Source: Heterorhizobium halophytocola
Lineage (GTDB): Bacteria; Pseudomonadota; Alphaproteobacteria; Rhizobiales; Rhizobiaceae
Direction: 5' to 3'
Assembly (NCBI RefSeq): GCF_017873095.1
Contig: NZ_JAGGJU010000002.1
Location: forward strand, 1 to 64,000
DNA length: 64,000 nucleotides
This document shows, piece by piece, positions 44,104 to 52,955 of the stretch (positions are counted from its first letter, which is position 1; the number at the start of each line of letters is the position of its first letter). The notes under the pieces were generated by a model, which worked only from the letters and a program-made list of their open reading frames with translations, had not been told where the DNA came from and did not search any database. The position numbers and the translations under genes were made by a program.

Positions 44104-45114
44104 ATGGAACGTACCTACTCCCACATTGACCTCGATGAACGTCGCAAGATTGCCCGATGGAGAACAGCTGGCTTAAGTGTCGAGGTGATCGCCGAGAAGC
44201 TTGGTCGACATCGCTCGACGATCTTTCGAGAGATCAAGCGCAACATGTTCGTCGACAAGCTCGTACCTGATCTCAGTGGCTACTATTGCGTCACAGCGCA
44301 CGACATGGCTTGCTCGCGACGGGCCAAGCTCCGGAAGCTGGTTCGCTTCGCGAATGTGAGGCAGTCTGTTGTCGACCGGATCAAGCACGGTTGGTCACCA
44401 CAGCAGATCGCCGGAAGGATGCGTCTGGAGCGGCATCCGATCTCGGTCAGTCACGAAACGATCTACAAGTTCGCATATTCCGCCGACGGACACGCAATCA
44501 AGCTTTGGCGTCACCTGCCGGAGCATCGGGTACGACGGCGCCCACGATATGCAAGACGCAAACATGGTCAGAGGTTTAGCCCTGAACTGAACATCCTGCG
44601 CCGCCCGGATGTCGTTGCTGATCGCCAGCAGTTCGGTCACTGGGAATGCGACCTGATCCAGTTCCGGAAGAAGTTCGGGAAAGCCAATGTGACCTCGCTG
44701 GTCGAGCGGGTCAGCCGGTTCGCGATATTCCTGCGCAACAATGATCGGCAATCTCGGCCAGTTATGGACGGTCTTGTACAAGCGCTACAGATGCTGCCCC
44801 ACCTCGCCCGCCGATCGATCACGTTCGACCGCGGCACGGAGTTCACAGACTGGCCTTATCTGCAAGCCAGCATTGGCACGCAGACATGGTTCTGCGACCC
44901 CCAATCGCCTTGGCAGAAAGGCACGGTCGAGAACACTAACAGACGAGCGCGGAAATGGCTTTCGAGGGAGGTCAATCCCTTATCCGTAAGCGACGCGGAT
45001 CTTGTCGCGATCTGCAATCAGCTCAATGATACGCCGCGCAAGTGCCTGGGATACAGGACACCGGCAGATGTCTTCCGCAAGAGGCTGCTCGCACAGCTGA
45101 GGCATACCGGATAG
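44104..45114 (+). CDS. IS30-family transposase
   Basis: 336 residues. N-terminal helix-turn-helix of IS30 type (DLDERRKIARWRTAGLSVEV, then LGRHRSTIFREIKRN) and a DDE catalytic core: GHWECDLI (first Asp), FDRGTEFTDW (second Asp), KGTVENTNRRARKWL (Glu). No frameshift or internal stop, so it is probably functional. AAGGAG lies 7 nt before the ATG. It cuts and pastes the surrounding element. Confidence 0.95.
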   Translation: MERTYSHIDLDERRKIARWRTAGLSVEVIAEKLGRHRSTIFREIKRNMFVDKLVPDLSGYYCVTAHDMACSRRAKLRKLVRFANVRQSVVDRIKHGWSPQQIAGRMRLERHPISVSHETIYKFAYSADGHAIKLWRHLPEHRVRRRPRYARRKHGQRFSPELNILRRPDVVADRQQFGHWECDLIQFRKKFGKANVTSLVERVSRFAIFLRNNDRQSRPVMDGLVQALQMLPHLARRSITFDRGTEFTDWPYLQASIGTQTWFCDPQSPWQKGTVENTNRRARKWLSREVNPLSVSDADLVAICNQLNDTPRKCLGYRTPADVFRKRLLAQLRHTG

Positions 45115-45126
45115 CTTCGCACTGCC

Positions 45127-45154
45127 CGCAAGTCGCGCTTCAGCATGAACTCAC
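45127..45154 (-). repeat. IS30 right terminal inverted repeat
   Basis: Contains CGCAAGTCGCGCTTCA at 45127-45142 and TGAACTCAC at the tip (45146-45154), the inverse of the left end. Confidence 0.7.
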
Positions 45155-45155
45155 A

Positions 45156-45263
45156 CCGTACATCATGGCCACAGCTTTGAGCAAAACGGCCCCAGAAATG
45201 GCTGGTAGCACAGGCCTCCATCGCGACAATGCACGGCGACGGCTCACCTGTTTTCAGATCCAC
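45156..45263 (-). pseudogene. IS110-family transposase fragment, interrupted at the IS30 end
   Basis: About 36 codons reading PCIVAMEACATSHFWGR then GHDVR on the minus strand, which match the N-terminal DEDD domain region of IS110-family transposases (MEAC...HxW.R...GHxVR). The match ends abruptly at 45156, two bases from the IS30 terminal repeat. The continuation of the transposase is not found on the other side of the IS30, so the relic was already cut or was deleted later. Confidence 0.55.
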
Positions 45264-45320
45264 ACACCAGCGCTGACCGTGCGGAAGAGGTTGCCACGAG
45301 CAGATGTACGCGGGTCCAGC

Positions 45321-46622
45321 TCAATACAGGACTGACGGCAGCCAGAGAGCAATCTCCGGGAACAGGAACAACAGCAGTATCAGCGCGAAGGGCGCCAAAA
45401 GGAAGGGCAGGATTGCCTTGTAGAGCTGCTTGATCTTGATCTCCGGCGCCTGCGCCTGGATGATGAAAAGGTTCATGCCTACCGGCGGATGGATGAGTCC
45501 CAGTTCGACGACGATGACCACGATGATCGCAAACCAGATGGGGCTGTAGCCGAAGCTTGTAACGACCGGCAGGAACACCGGAACAGTGATCAGCACCATT
45601 CCGATGCCTTCAAGGAAGCATCCCATCAGGATATAGATCAGGATGATCAGCACCATGACGGCCCAGGGTGCCAGGTCCAGTGCCTGGGCGCCCGACAACA
45701 GAAGATCGGGCAACCGCGTCTGGACGACAAAATTGGCAAAGATCGTTGCCGCGATGATGATCGTGAAGAGGACGCAGCTTGTGACGACGCTGACCTTCAG
45801 GGCTCGCCCAAGGCTCGCCCAGCTGAGCCGGCGGCCTAGTGCGCCAAGCACGATCGCACCGAACGCACCGACGGCGGCAGCCTCGTTCGGGCTGAATACG
45901 CCGGCATAGATTCCGCCGATAGAGCAGATGAACAGCACCAGGAACTGCCAGGGCTCCTTCAGCGCCAGAAGTCTTTCCCCGAAGCTTGCCGAGCGATCGG
46001 CAAGGGCGAGGTTCTGCTGCTTGCGCGACAAGAAAAGCGCAACGACGATATAGAGAAGCATCAGCACGATGCCAGGAACGAAGGCCGCAGCAAATAGCTC
46101 CGGCAAGGGCTGCTCGGCGATTGCCGCATAGATCACCAGAATGATCGACGGCGGTATCAGGATGCCGAGACTGCCGCCTGCGGCCACGGACGCTGCTGCC
46201 AGGCCGTCGTCGTAGCCGGCCTCGCGCATTTCCGGCAGCGAAATCCGGGTCATCGTTGCGGCCGTCGCGACCGATGAGCCGCAGACCGCCCCGAAGGCGC
46301 CGGATGCCCCAATCGTCGCGACCGCCAAGCCGCCGGGTATACCCGACAGCACGATCCGCGCGGCCTTGAACAGTTCGGCCGACAGGCGGCTATTGGTCGC
46401 GACCTCGCCCATCAGCATGAACAAGGGAATGACCGAAAGGCTGTAATTGGATGCCGTGTCGAAGGCGTTCTGGCCGGTCACGGCTGCGGCAACTGAAAAA
46501 CGCGACATGATCGTGTTGCCGATGACGCCACACAGCATCAGCGACAGCCAGACCGGCATGCGCAGCATCAGCAAACCGAACAGGCAGAAGACGACGACCA
46601 GGCCAAGCACCGAACCGCTCAT
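45321..46622 (-). CDS. TRAP transporter large permease (DctM family)
   Basis: 433 residues with about 12 hydrophobic helices; family pieces FCLFGLLMLRMPVWLSLML at the N-terminus, CGSSVATAATMTRISLPEM and LGILIPPSIILVIYA. Sodium-driven secondary transporter subunit. Its ATG overlaps the small-permease stop (ATGA). Last gene of the TRAP operon, ending near the IS relics. Confidence 0.93.
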   Translation of the reverse strand: MSGSVLGLVVVFCLFGLLMLRMPVWLSLMLCGVIGNTIMSRFSVAAAVTGQNAFDTASNYSLSVIPLFMLMGEVATNSRLSAELFKAARIVLSGIPGGLAVATIGASGAFGAVCGSSVATAATMTRISLPEMREAGYDDGLAAASVAAGGSLGILIPPSIILVIYAAIAEQPLPELFAAAFVPGIVLMLLYIVVALFLSRKQQNLALADRSASFGERLLALKEPWQFLVLFICSIGGIYAGVFSPNEAAAVGAFGAIVLGALGRRLSWASLGRALKVSVVTSCVLFTIIIAATIFANFVVQTRLPDLLLSGAQALDLAPWAVMVLIILIYILMGCFLEGIGMVLITVPVFLPVVTSFGYSPIWFAIIVVIVVELGLIHPPVGMNLFIIQAQAPEIKIKQLYKAILPFLLAPFALILLLFLFPEIALWLPSVLY

Positions 46623-47140
46623 AATGCGCCCTCCTCGGTGGAGGCCGATGGCAGTCCTTGGCGCAAGTGCCGGAAGGCAAGGACGGCTGCGATCACGCTA
46701 TTGAAGATTCCGAACAGCGCAAAGGCCCAGATGATCCAGACCGGCAATCCAAGCTCAAGTTTCACATCGCCGTATTCATAGGCCTCGTGTGCCGGCGTCA
46801 ACATCGACCAGAAGATGAAGCAGAGGACCAGGACGCAGACGAGGGCGGCTACCGCCTTCAACAGGAAAAGGGCGCGTGGCGAAATCATCCCGTCGATCAG
46901 ATCGATCAGGATGGGCTCGCCCTCGAGGATCACGCTCGGAAGGGCGAAATACACGCTGACAAGCAGGCAGATTTCGACGATGTCGTAGGAGCCGCTGATG
47001 GGCGCGTTGAAGACATAGCGCATGAACACGTCAGCAACCGTGATCAGCATCATCGCCGTCAGGGCAGCGATCGGTATGACGAGCAACAGTCTGAAATAGC
47101 CTTCGATAAAACCTAGGAACCCGGTGGATCTTGACATCAT
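46619..47140 (-). CDS. TRAP transporter small permease (DctQ family)
   Basis: About 173 residues from the ATG at 47140 (a second ATG follows at once); GGAAGAAGG lies upstream. Four hydrophobic helices as in DctQ, with the conserved DVFMRYVFNAPISGSYDIVE stretch in the second. It forms the membrane complex with the DctM subunit. Confidence 0.88.
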   Translation of the reverse strand: MMSRSTGFLGFIEGYFRLLLVIPIAALTAMMLITVADVFMRYVFNAPISGSYDIVEICLLVSVYFALPSVILEGEPILIDLIDGMISPRALFLLKAVAALVCVLVLCFIFWSMLTPAHEAYEYGDVKLELGLPVWIIWAFALFGIFNSVIAAVLAFRHLRQGLPSASTEEGAL

Positions 47141-47164
47141 ACGCCTTCTTCCGCAGAACGCTCC

Positions 47165-47185
47165 GTGCTGCCCAAGCGACAGCAC
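47165..47185 (-). other. Hairpin between the TRAP binding-protein and permease genes
   Basis: GTGCTG...CAGCAC, 6-bp perfect stem with a 9-nt loop, no T-run. Probably protects or partially ends the binding-protein mRNA. Confidence 0.35.
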
Positions 47186-47198
47186 TGAGCCGATTGTT

Positions 47199-48200
47199 TT
47201 ACTTGGTATAGGCTTCGAGGAAGGCGCTGCCCGGCTTGCCGGCGCCGTCCACGGCCGACACCGCCTGTTTCACGATCGGTTCGGCGAGGGCCTTGAACGG
47301 CGCCAGCTGGTCGTCGGACAAGGTCTGAATCTCCACCTTGTTGTCCAGCATGTACTGGCGTCCGGCCTCCTCGTCTGCATCCCACATCTTGCCGAACGCC
47401 TCCGCACGGTCCGCACCGGTCGTCTCGTCGATGATCTTCTGATCCTGCTCGCTCAGACCGTCAAAGACCGACTGGTTCATGACCAGCGCGAAGGTATTGG
47501 TTGCAAATCCGGGTTCCAGAGAATGTTTGACGACGGGTCCGAGATTGAACGATTTGGTGGCCTCGTAGGGGAACATCGCGCCATCGATCACGCCTTTCGA
47601 CAAGGCATCGACCGTTTCTGCCGGTGACACCGACATTGGCGAGGCGCCAAAAGCATCCAGCATCTGCTGGAACACCTTGCCGGCATAACGCACGCGCAGC
47701 CCCTTGATGTCGCCCGGCGATGTGATCGTAGTCTTGGTCGTGTGCAGTTTGAGTGGCGACGTGACCGCCATCCAGAGGATCTTCGTGTCGCGGTGTTCCT
47801 TGGCCAGAAACTCGGGCGCCAGTTCCGTCAGGCGCCGCGACATGATCGCGCTCGTCTTGCCGCTGGCTGGATAGGTCAGCGGCAGTCCCGCCAGTTCGGT
47901 GACTGGAAAACGGCCAGGCGTCGCGCTGTGCAGGACAACCGAGATGTCGGCAACGCCGCTGGTGACCAGCTGATATTGACGGTTGGGCGGGCCCAGCTGC
48001 GCTGCCGGATAAATCTCGAGCTTGAGGTCGCCATCGGACTTCTCTTCCAGCTCCTTGCCCCAGGACTCAAGGGCCTTCTGCCAAGCATTGTTCGGCGGCA
48101 GGAAGCTCGAGACCTTCAGTGTGGTCTGGGCTGCTGCCGGTGCAAAACTTGCCGCGATCATGACGGCTGCAAGCAGGTTGCGAGTAATGCGTCTGTTCAT
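47199..48200 (-). CDS. TRAP transporter substrate-binding protein (DctP family)
   Basis: 333 residues with signal peptide MNRRITRNLLAAVMIAASFA, cleavage near AAAQT. DctP-type fold: LKVSSFLPPNNAWQKALESWG, the conserved RVRYAGKVFQQMLDAFGASP with the carboxylate-binding Arg, and DGAMFPYEATKSFNLG. The ligand is most likely an organic acid; the neighbouring ring-cleavage genes suggest an aromatic acid. Confidence 0.93.
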   Translation of the reverse strand: MNRRITRNLLAAVMIAASFAPAAAQTTLKVSSFLPPNNAWQKALESWGKELEEKSDGDLKLEIYPAAQLGPPNRQYQLVTSGVADISVVLHSATPGRFPVTELAGLPLTYPASGKTSAIMSRRLTELAPEFLAKEHRDTKILWMAVTSPLKLHTTKTTITSPGDIKGLRVRYAGKVFQQMLDAFGASPMSVSPAETVDALSKGVIDGAMFPYEATKSFNLGPVVKHSLEPGFATNTFALVMNQSVFDGLSEQDQKIIDETTGADRAEAFGKMWDADEEAGRQYMLDNKVEIQTLSDDQLAPFKALAEPIVKQAVSAVDGAGKPGSAFLEAYTK

Positions 48201-48332
48201 AAGTTCCTCCCGTTTGACAAACTCCGGACGCTGTCGAAGGCGCCGGAAAGTGGACTGTGTTCAAGCGCGCAGGCCGTGAAAAATGCTGGGTCTGCGATGT
48301 CTGGCCTCTCTCCCAAAGGCCACTGATTGCTC

Positions 48333-49178
48333 TCAGGCTTCCTGCTCAATCGGATTGCGCAACACACCAAGCCTGTCGATTTCCACCTCGACGATGTCGC
48401 CCGGTTTCATCCATAGCGGCGGATTGCGCTTGGCACCGACGCCACCCGGAGTGCCGGTCGCGATAACGTCACCGGGTTCAAGCCTGGTAAAGGTCGAGCA
48501 ATATTCGATGATGTGGGCGATACCGAAAATCATCATCTCGAAGGTCGATTCCTGCACGACCTCGCCATTGAGGCGGGTCTGAATACGCAAAGGCGCCAGA
48601 TCCCCCAGCTCGTCGGGGGTCATCATCCAGGGGCCGAAAGCACCGGTGTCGGGAAAATTCTTGCCGGGCGTGAACTGTATCGTGTGGCGCTGGAAGTCGC
48701 GAACGCTGCCGTCATTGTAGATCGAATAACCGGCAACGTGGGAAAATGCGTCGGCGCGGCTGATATAGCGTCCGGGCTTGCCGATGATGATTGCAAGTTC
48801 GCCTTCAAAATCGAGGTCGCTGGAGACGCGCGGCCGCACGATCGGCGCCATATGCCCCGTCTGGCTATTGGCATACCGGGCAAAGATCGTCGGGTTCTCG
48901 ACCACGCTTCGTCCGGTTTCCTGGCGGTGCATCTCGTAGTTCAGGCCGACGCAGAGGATCTTGTCGGGATTGCCGATGACCGGCATCCACTCCAGTTCCG
49001 AAAGAGCGAAGGAGCGGGCGGCAGCCTTGGCTGCGGCGACCCCTTCAAGGCCTGCTGCGACGGCTGATTTTAGGTCGACGTAACGCGACTGGAGGGCTGC
49101 GCCCACGTCGAAGAATGTCTCGCCTTCGACGATGCCCCAGGTCTGGCGACCCGCGGTCGCGACTGTCGAAAGTTTCAT
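48333..49178 (-). CDS. Fumarylacetoacetate hydrolase-family protein
   Basis: 281 residues from the ATG at 49178 (MKLSTVATAGRQ). C-terminal FAH catalytic domain with the metal ligands in SDLDFEGELAIIIGK and the end signature GDVIATGTPGGVG. Family members hydrolyse or hydrate ring-cleavage products (acylpyruvates, hydroxymuconic derivatives). Between a TRAP transporter and a flavin hydroxylase/extradiol dioxygenase pair, it most likely acts on the product of ring opening. Confidence 0.88.
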   Translation of the reverse strand: MKLSTVATAGRQTWGIVEGETFFDVGAALQSRYVDLKSAVAAGLEGVAAAKAAARSFALSELEWMPVIGNPDKILCVGLNYEMHRQETGRSVVENPTIFARYANSQTGHMAPIVRPRVSSDLDFEGELAIIIGKPGRYISRADAFSHVAGYSIYNDGSVRDFQRHTIQFTPGKNFPDTGAFGPWMMTPDELGDLAPLRIQTRLNGEVVQESTFEMMIFGIAHIIEYCSTFTRLEPGDVIATGTPGGVGAKRNPPLWMKPGDIVEVEIDRLGVLRNPIEQEA

Positions 49179-49279
49179 GGCTGTTGTCTCCTTGCCGGCG
49201 AGGATCCTTGCGATCTCTCGATGTTGTTCCTGTGCGTTTTTGCGTGAGCGATTTCGGGCCAATGGCTTTAAAGGCGCCT

Positions 49280-50854
49280 TCAACCAAGGTGGCGCTGAAG
49301 ATCACCGAGCTGCGACATCAATTCGGCCGCACTCCTGGCGGTGCCAAAAACATAGTGATCCGGTCGCACGAAAGCGGCCCTGACCCGGTAGCGGTCGAAC
49401 CAGGCACCCAACACATTGTCTGCCTCCAGCAGCATCCCATCCGGTGCCTGTCCCGCGTCCCCCTGTGCCACTTGATAGACCGAGATGCCGAGCGCCGGAT
49501 CAAGCCGGGGCACGCCATTGCCGATGTCGCTGCGGCCGTCGAGCACAAGGCGCCACCCCGATCCGGTAAGCTTGTCCATCAGTTGCACCTTGTCGCCGCA
49601 GTGGATCGCAGGCTGCGGGAACAGGGTCCCGCGGGCTGGCACATCCGGCCCCGCCAGCATGCCGTCCTGGATCGGCGGCACGATCTCCTGACGGGTGATC
49701 ACCCTCGGCTCTCCGCCGCCTTCGGCCAGAATGCGCTCGTCTCGCGTTGCCGCCTGCTCTGGATCGCGGATGCAGATCATCTCGCCGATGGCCTTGATCT
49801 TGCCGGTCAGCTCCCTGACATGGCGGCTGCGCTCGACCGCGTATGTATCGAGCAGCGTGTCGGGGGACTGGCGTTTCAGCACGCGGTCGATCTTCCAGAT
49901 CAGGTTGGTCACGTCCCGCAGGCCCTGGCACATGCCTTGTCCGATGAAAGGCGGCTGCTGATGGGCCGCGTCGCCGGCGATGAAGATCCGTCCCTCCCGC
50001 CAGCGATCGGCAAGAAGGGCGTGGAAACGATAGGCTGCGGCTCTCCATAGGGTCCCGTCGGCGGGCTGCAGCCAAGGCGACAGCAGTTGCCAGACGTTTT
50101 CCGGGTTTTCCATGTCTCGCGGGTTCTCGCCCGGCAGCAGCATGATCTCCCAACGGCGATGGTTCTTTGGGCCGATAATGAAGCTTATCGGCCGCGCGGG
50201 GTCGCAGAACTGTGCCGAGGTCTGCGGAAGCTTTTCAAGGGCGCTATCATCGACCTGCACATCGATGACCAGCCAGGGCTCGTCGAAGATCAGGTCCTCC
50301 AGCCGCATTCCAGCCAGCTGGCGCACGGTGCTGGAGGCGCCATCGCAGCCAATCAGATAGTCACACGTCACCGTTCGAACCGTGCCGTCTGCCGCCTTGA
50401 TGTCGGCGATCACCCAATTCTGCTCTTGGCGCGCGGCGATCAGCTCGAGACCCAGAGCGATCTCGACGCAATCGAAGGTTTGCGCATGCTTGCGCAGGAT
50501 CGCCTCGACCGGCGGCTGGGTGAACACCATGCTCGGGGTGTAGCCGAGCGGATAGGGTTCCGGCACCATGTCGATGCGGCGGATCAACTGGCCCTTCGCG
50601 CCGAAGTGCTGGGATGCGGTGAACGGCGCGATAAAGGGCATGACCTCGTCGGCGATCCCCATATTGTCGAAATGTCGGAGAATCTCGTGGTCGATCGCAA
50701 TGGCGCGCGGCCTGTCGTAGATTTCGGTCAGCCGGTCGATCACCAGTGTGCGATGTCCAAGCCGGCCGAGGATACCGGCGGCCACGGCGCCCGCGGGGCC
50801 AAAACCGACAACCAATACCTGGACATGATCTTCAATTCGAGTGTCGTGTAGCAC
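49280..50854 (-). CDS. FAD-dependent aromatic hydroxylase (MhpA-like)
   Basis: 524 residues, GTG start at 50854. FAD motif VLVVGFGPAGAVAAG (GxGxxG) at about 13-27, GDAAHQQPPFIGQGMCQGLRD with the second FAD motif at about 290-310, and a C-terminal thioredoxin-like extension. Closest family pattern is 3-(3-hydroxyphenyl)propionate hydroxylase and related class A monooxygenases that ortho-hydroxylate phenols to catechols. Next to an extradiol dioxygenase gene, it would supply the catechol substrate. Confidence 0.85.
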   Translation of the reverse strand: MLHDTRIEDHVQVLVVGFGPAGAVAAGILGRLGHRTLVIDRLTEIYDRPRAIAIDHEILRHFDNMGIADEVMPFIAPFTASQHFGAKGQLIRRIDMVPEPYPLGYTPSMVFTQPPVEAILRKHAQTFDCVEIALGLELIAARQEQNWVIADIKAADGTVRTVTCDYLIGCDGASSTVRQLAGMRLEDLIFDEPWLVIDVQVDDSALEKLPQTSAQFCDPARPISFIIGPKNHRRWEIMLLPGENPRDMENPENVWQLLSPWLQPADGTLWRAAAYRFHALLADRWREGRIFIAGDAAHQQPPFIGQGMCQGLRDVTNLIWKIDRVLKRQSPDTLLDTYAVERSRHVRELTGKIKAIGEMICIRDPEQAATRDERILAEGGGEPRVITRQEIVPPIQDGMLAGPDVPARGTLFPQPAIHCGDKVQLMDKLTGSGWRLVLDGRSDIGNGVPRLDPALGISVYQVAQGDAGQAPDGMLLEADNVLGAWFDRYRVRAAFVRPDHYVFGTARSAAELMSQLGDLQRHLG

Positions 50855-50884
50855 GTCAGTCAGTCCATGTTGAACGCGGATATG

Positions 50885-51778
50885 TCAGAAAGGAGCGAAA
50901 ACGATTGCAAGCTGCGCCTGCTTGCACTCTTCGCTCTTCGGGGCAGCTATTCCCCAGTGATCGGTGCGCCCGGGTGGCCAGATCCATTCGTCGGGCCCCC
51001 TGAACCGATAGCTGTCATCGACCTGCAGGACTTCCGCCGTATATTCGATCACGACGCCGGTCGGATCGACGAAATAGGCAAAGACATTGTCGCCGGGTCC
51101 ATGGCGGCCGACGCCCCAGCCGATCGGATAGCCAGCATCCTTCACCTGGCCGGAACCGCGCATGACGGATTCCAGATCGGGCATCAGGAAGGCGATGTGA
51201 TTGAGCCCGTTTTTGGAGGCCTCTGCCAGGACGACGGAATGGTGATCGTCGTTGCAGCGCAGAAAGGCCATCATTTTCGACCGATCTGTCAGTGCAAGGC
51301 CGAGGACCTGCTGGTAGAATGTCGACAATACCTCGATGTCGGCGCTGTTGATGTTCACATGAGCGAGTCTGACCGGCCGGTTGGCAGTGACCGAAGCGGG
51401 CTTGGTCAGATCACCATGGACGAATTCGAGCGTGCAGCCCTGCGGCTCACCCACGACGAAGCGCTCTCCGCCGGCCGGGCCATCGGCCGGACCGAGGGGG
51501 CGGCGCAAAGAGCAGCCGGCGGCCATAAGTCGCGCGGCCAGGTAATGCAGGGCCTCAGAAGATCTCGTTCGAAAGGTGATCTTGCGCAGTTCGGCTTCTC
51601 TTCCTGGCTTTAGTTCCAGCACGAAGAGGTCGCTCCCGGTGCCTGCCAGAAACACCTTGTCGTCCTGGCGCGCGGCGATCTCCAGCCCCCAGACGCGGGT
51701 ATAAAAGTCGACCGAGCGGCCAATATCAGGCGTGGAGAGTTCAACGCTTCTGAGCGCCGCGACGGAAAATTCAGACAT
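50885..51778 (-). CDS. Type I extradiol (VOC-fold) dioxygenase
   Basis: 297 residues made of two VOC modules (about 8-120 and 137-250). The Fe(II) triad and acid/base residue line up with BphC: H140, H194, E245 as metal ligands and H179/H180 in DDHH as catalytic His. These cleave catechols next to the hydroxyls (meta cleavage). The ATG shares a base with the stop of the preceding amidohydrolase gene, so the two are co-translated. Confidence 0.85.
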   Translation of the reverse strand: MSEFSVAALRSVELSTPDIGRSVDFYTRVWGLEIAARQDDKVFLAGTGSDLFVLELKPGREAELRKITFRTRSSEALHYLAARLMAAGCSLRRPLGPADGPAGGERFVVGEPQGCTLEFVHGDLTKPASVTANRPVRLAHVNINSADIEVLSTFYQQVLGLALTDRSKMMAFLRCNDDHHSVVLAEASKNGLNHIAFLMPDLESVMRGSGQVKDAGYPIGWGVGRHGPGDNVFAYFVDPTGVVIEYTAEVLQVDDSYRFRGPDEWIWPPGRTDHWGIAAPKSEECKQAQLAIVFAPF

Positions 51779-52833
51779 CAGTGCGGCTCCGTTAGGTCGA
51801 GGAATTTGGCAGCGTTGACGAATGCCAGCTTGTCACGCAGCCCTTGATCGGCGAAGGCCGCATCGATCCGCGTTAACGGCGCCCGCTCATGGAAATTGAA
51901 GGGATAGTCGGTGCCAGCGAGAATGCGGTCCTCTCCAACGATCTCCAGAAGGTGGCGAAGGGTCGGCTCGTCGTAAACAAGCGAATCCAGATAGAGTTTC
52001 CGCACCTGCTTGTAGGGGTCCATTTCGATTGTATCGGCCAGCGTCGAAAAGACTTTCCAGCCTTCGCGCAGACGCGGCAGCAGGCTCGCCAGGGTTCCAC
52101 CCCCATGGCTGAAGGCAATCCGCAGATCGGGTAATTTCAACAACAGGTTCGAGGTGATGCAGGATACGGCGGCGAGCCCTACATCGGTCGGGTAGGCCAG
52201 AACCTGCTGCAACTGTGCCGGCCCGACCAGGCGCTCCATGCCGGTGGGGCGCACCGCGTGGACAAAGACCGCTGAACCAAGCCTTTGGGCCTCTTGGAAG
52301 AAAGGCAGGAAGCGCGGATCCCCGATCGCACCGCCATTGATGTTGCTGCCGATCTCAATGCCGGCAAAGCCCGGGATTTTCATCAGGCGATGCAATTCTG
52401 TCAGCGCCAGATCGATGTCTTGCAGCGGGACGGCGCCAAGGCCGACAAACCGCCTGCTGTTGGCTTCGATGAGTTCGGCAATGACATCATTTGTGTAGCG
52501 CAACAATTCTGCAGCGGGCGCTGCGTCCATCCAATAACTGAAGAGTTCGGGCATTGGGGACAGAACCTGAACGCCGATCTGCATGTCTGCCATGTCTTCA
52601 AGGCGCCGCTCCGGCAGCCAGCAGGCGTCGCGGAGGGTACGATAGTTTCGCCCATTGACCACAAAGGTGCGATGACAAGCATCAGCTGCAACCATCGACG
52701 GCCATGCCGTCGGCAGCGGTCCGCTTAAATAAGCGGGAAGGTCAGCGGGCACCACATGCGTGTGGACGTCGATGCCGCAACAAGCGCAGCCGCGACCGAA
52801 CATATGCCGATTTGGGGCAGATAGCCTCGTCAT
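51778..52833 (-). CDS. Amidohydrolase-family decarboxylase-like protein (ACMSD/resorcylate type)
   Basis: 351 residues. Zinc motif IDVHTHVVP at about 21-29 and later His/Asp ligands (FVHAVRPTG, AFSHGGG, GTDYPF) fit the amidohydrolase-2 group that contains aminocarboxymuconate semialdehyde decarboxylase, resorcylate and methylsalicylate decarboxylases. An unusual Cys-rich piece CACCG precedes the HxH motif. First gene of the minus-strand enzyme set, directly coupled to the dioxygenase, so it may remove a carboxyl group from the aromatic acid or from the ring-cleavage product. Confidence 0.8.
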   Translation of the reverse strand: MTRLSAPNRHMFGRGCACCGIDVHTHVVPADLPAYLSGPLPTAWPSMVAADACHRTFVVNGRNYRTLRDACWLPERRLEDMADMQIGVQVLSPMPELFSYWMDAAPAAELLRYTNDVIAELIEANSRRFVGLGAVPLQDIDLALTELHRLMKIPGFAGIEIGSNINGGAIGDPRFLPFFQEAQRLGSAVFVHAVRPTGMERLVGPAQLQQVLAYPTDVGLAAVSCITSNLLLKLPDLRIAFSHGGGTLASLLPRLREGWKVFSTLADTIEMDPYKQVRKLYLDSLVYDEPTLRHLLEIVGEDRILAGTDYPFNFHERAPLTRIDAAFADQGLRDKLAFVNAAKFLDLTEPH

Positions 52834-52876
52834 GATGTCTCCTCACTCCCAGCTGGATTTAAAATACAAAATAGGG

Positions 52877-52901
52877 CGTGTAAACACGTAATTTATAAAT
52901 T
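52877..52901. promoter_or_regulatory. Palindromes between the decarboxylase and GntR genes
   Basis: CGTGTAAACACG (52877-52888, inverted 5-bp arms) and the perfect palindrome AATTTATAAATT (52890-52901) lie side by side in the 122-bp AT-rich divergent interval. Either may be the GntR operator. Confidence 0.45.
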
Positions 52902-52955
52902 TTGAAATTTGTGAGATAATGTGTATAGAAAAATCACGCCAACAACGAGAACAGC

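Larger units (their letters stand above)
44037..45154 (+). mobile_element. IS30-family insertion sequence, apparently complete
   Basis: About 1.1 kb: imperfect terminal inverted repeats (44037-44065 and 45127-45154) enclose one transposase gene. The repeats share GTGrGTTCA, TGAAGyGCGACTTGCG with a one-base indel between the two blocks. The right end coincides exactly with the point where an IS110-family reading frame breaks off, supporting both the boundary and an insertion event. A target duplication could not be confirmed. Confidence 0.75.

Noticed and set aside
43931..44176. 81-codon plus-strand frame across the dif-like site and the IS30 left end
   Set aside because: It crosses a mobile element boundary and ends inside the transposase gene in another frame; no RBS.
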